Source: an uncultured Collinsella sp.
Lineage (GTDB): Bacteria > Actinomycetota > Coriobacteriia > Coriobacteriales > Coriobacteriaceae
NCBI GenBank assembly: GCA_900553345.1
Contig: USDE01000117.1
Coordinates: 1 to 5,239 of the forward strand
Direction of reading: 5' to 3'
Length of the DNA stretch: 5,239 bases
Of the stretch, positions 4,690 to 5,239 are shown piece by piece; position 1 is the stretch's first letter, and each line of letters begins with the position of its first letter. The notes below the pieces were generated by a model. It worked only from the letters and a program-made list of their open reading frames with translations. It was not told the origin of the DNA and did not search any database. The translations under genes were made by a program, and so were the position numbers.

Positions 4690-5239
4690 CTACATAGTAT
4701 GGGTCGAATAGACCGGATCGTCTCGCCAAAGCTCCACAGCGTCGCAAAGCGAAACGCCCTCGCGCGCGGCACGAGTGCGCGTGGCGTTCATGTCGATCAC
4801 CCGCTGATTACTCGAACCCCTAAAACGCAAGGAGATATCGTACAGGTCTTGAACGAACGGGCCGTCCACCAACATATCGAGGCAGGCAAGGATACGGTCC
4901 GTCACCTCGGTATGATGACGGCCGCCCGGCATAAGTTCCTCGAGCACGTCGCCGGTAAAGCACCAAATGGTCTTCCCCGACTCCACAGGATAGGCCGCAC
5001 GCACGCGTTCGATAAAGTCAACGAGACCCGCCTGATTCTCGGGTTCCATGGGCTCGCCACCCAGAATCGTCAGGCCATCAATAAAGGGATGGTCAAGACT
5101 GTCGATAATCTTGTCCTCGACGGCACGGTCGAACGGTTCACCCGCGGCAAAGTCCCACGCGACGGAGTTAAAGCAATTCTTGCACCCACGACGGCACCCA
5201 CTCACAAACAGAGAAGTACGAACACCTTCCCCATCAGCA
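4690..5239 (-). CDS. nrdG: Anaerobic ribonucleoside-triphosphate reductase activating protein (5' end cut by window edge)
   Basis: NrdG is a radical-SAM enzyme that uses S-adenosylmethionine and a 4Fe-4S cluster to install the glycyl radical on NrdD, which makes dNTPs without oxygen. The visible 182 residues begin ADGEGVRTSLFVSGC, so the true start lies a little beyond the right edge; the frame stays open there, and a GTG at 5205 is internal, not the start. The cluster motif is Cys15-X3-Cys19-X2-Cys22 followed by FN, as expected. LTILGGEPME (56-65) is the SAM-contacting GGE motif, and KTIWCFTGDVLEEL plus SLRFRGSSNQRVIDM near the C-terminus are typical of NrdG. The partner nrdD is expected upstream, outside the window. 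It heads the run into folE. Secure. Confidence 0.95.
   Translation of the reverse strand, partial: ADGEGVRTSLFVSGCRRGCKNCFNSVAWDFAAGEPFDRAVEDKIIDSLDHPFIDGLTILGGEPMEPENQAGLVDFIERVRAAYPVESGKTIWCFTGDVLEELMPGGRHHTEVTDRILACLDMLVDGPFVQDLYDISLRFRGSSNQRVIDMNATRTRAAREGVSLCDAVELWRDDPVYSTHTM

Noticed and set aside
5203..5205. GTG at 5205 as the start of nrdG
   Set aside because: The frame continues upstream with DGEGVRTSLF, a conserved NrdG segment, so the start is beyond the window and this codon is an internal Val.

Overview
The window reads as an ordinary-looking chromosomal stretch of a high-GC, anaerobic bacterium. Third codon positions are strongly G/C-rich, start sites mostly carry GGAGG-type ribosome binding sites, and genes are packed with gaps of 2 to 66 bases. 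An oxygen-sensitive class III ribonucleotide reductase activase (nrdG) and the style of the folate and FKBP genes fit a gut Coriobacteriia-type actinobacterium such as Collinsella. That taxon is inferred from protein resemblance and base composition; no rRNA is present to prove it.

Layout, left to right. (1) Bases 1-961, minus strand: a SlyD-like FKBP prolyl isomerase followed after only 3 bases by a UreE-family metallochaperone-like gene that runs off the left edge. (2) Bases 962-1081: a short divergent promoter region. (3) Bases 1082-2946, plus strand: a family M19 dipeptidase, then a stable GNRA-capped hairpin, then a TTG-started YgjP-type zinc metallopeptidase. (4) Bases 2953-5239, minus strand: a compact run transcribed leftward, nrdG (start beyond the right edge) - folE - HD-domain phosphohydrolase - folB. 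The ygjP-like gene and folB converge with 6 bases between their stop codons.

How they fit together. FolE makes 7,8-dihydroneopterin triphosphate from GTP, and FolB converts dihydroneopterin to 6-hydroxymethyl-dihydropterin. The HD phosphohydrolase lies between them, 2 bases from folE, and is a natural candidate for the dephosphorylation step needed between the two enzymes. NrdG at the head of this run supplies the glycyl radical for anaerobic dNTP synthesis, so the block may serve nucleotide and one-carbon supply together. The SlyD-like/UreE-like pair suggests a metal-centre maturation role: both families include nickel handlers, but no urease or hydrogenase gene is visible here.

No tRNA, rRNA, CRISPR array, insertion sequence or clear mobile element was seen. 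The most interesting points are the HD protein embedded in the folate operon, with its cysteine motif, and the coupled SlyD/UreE-like pair with an altered UreE metal-site signature.
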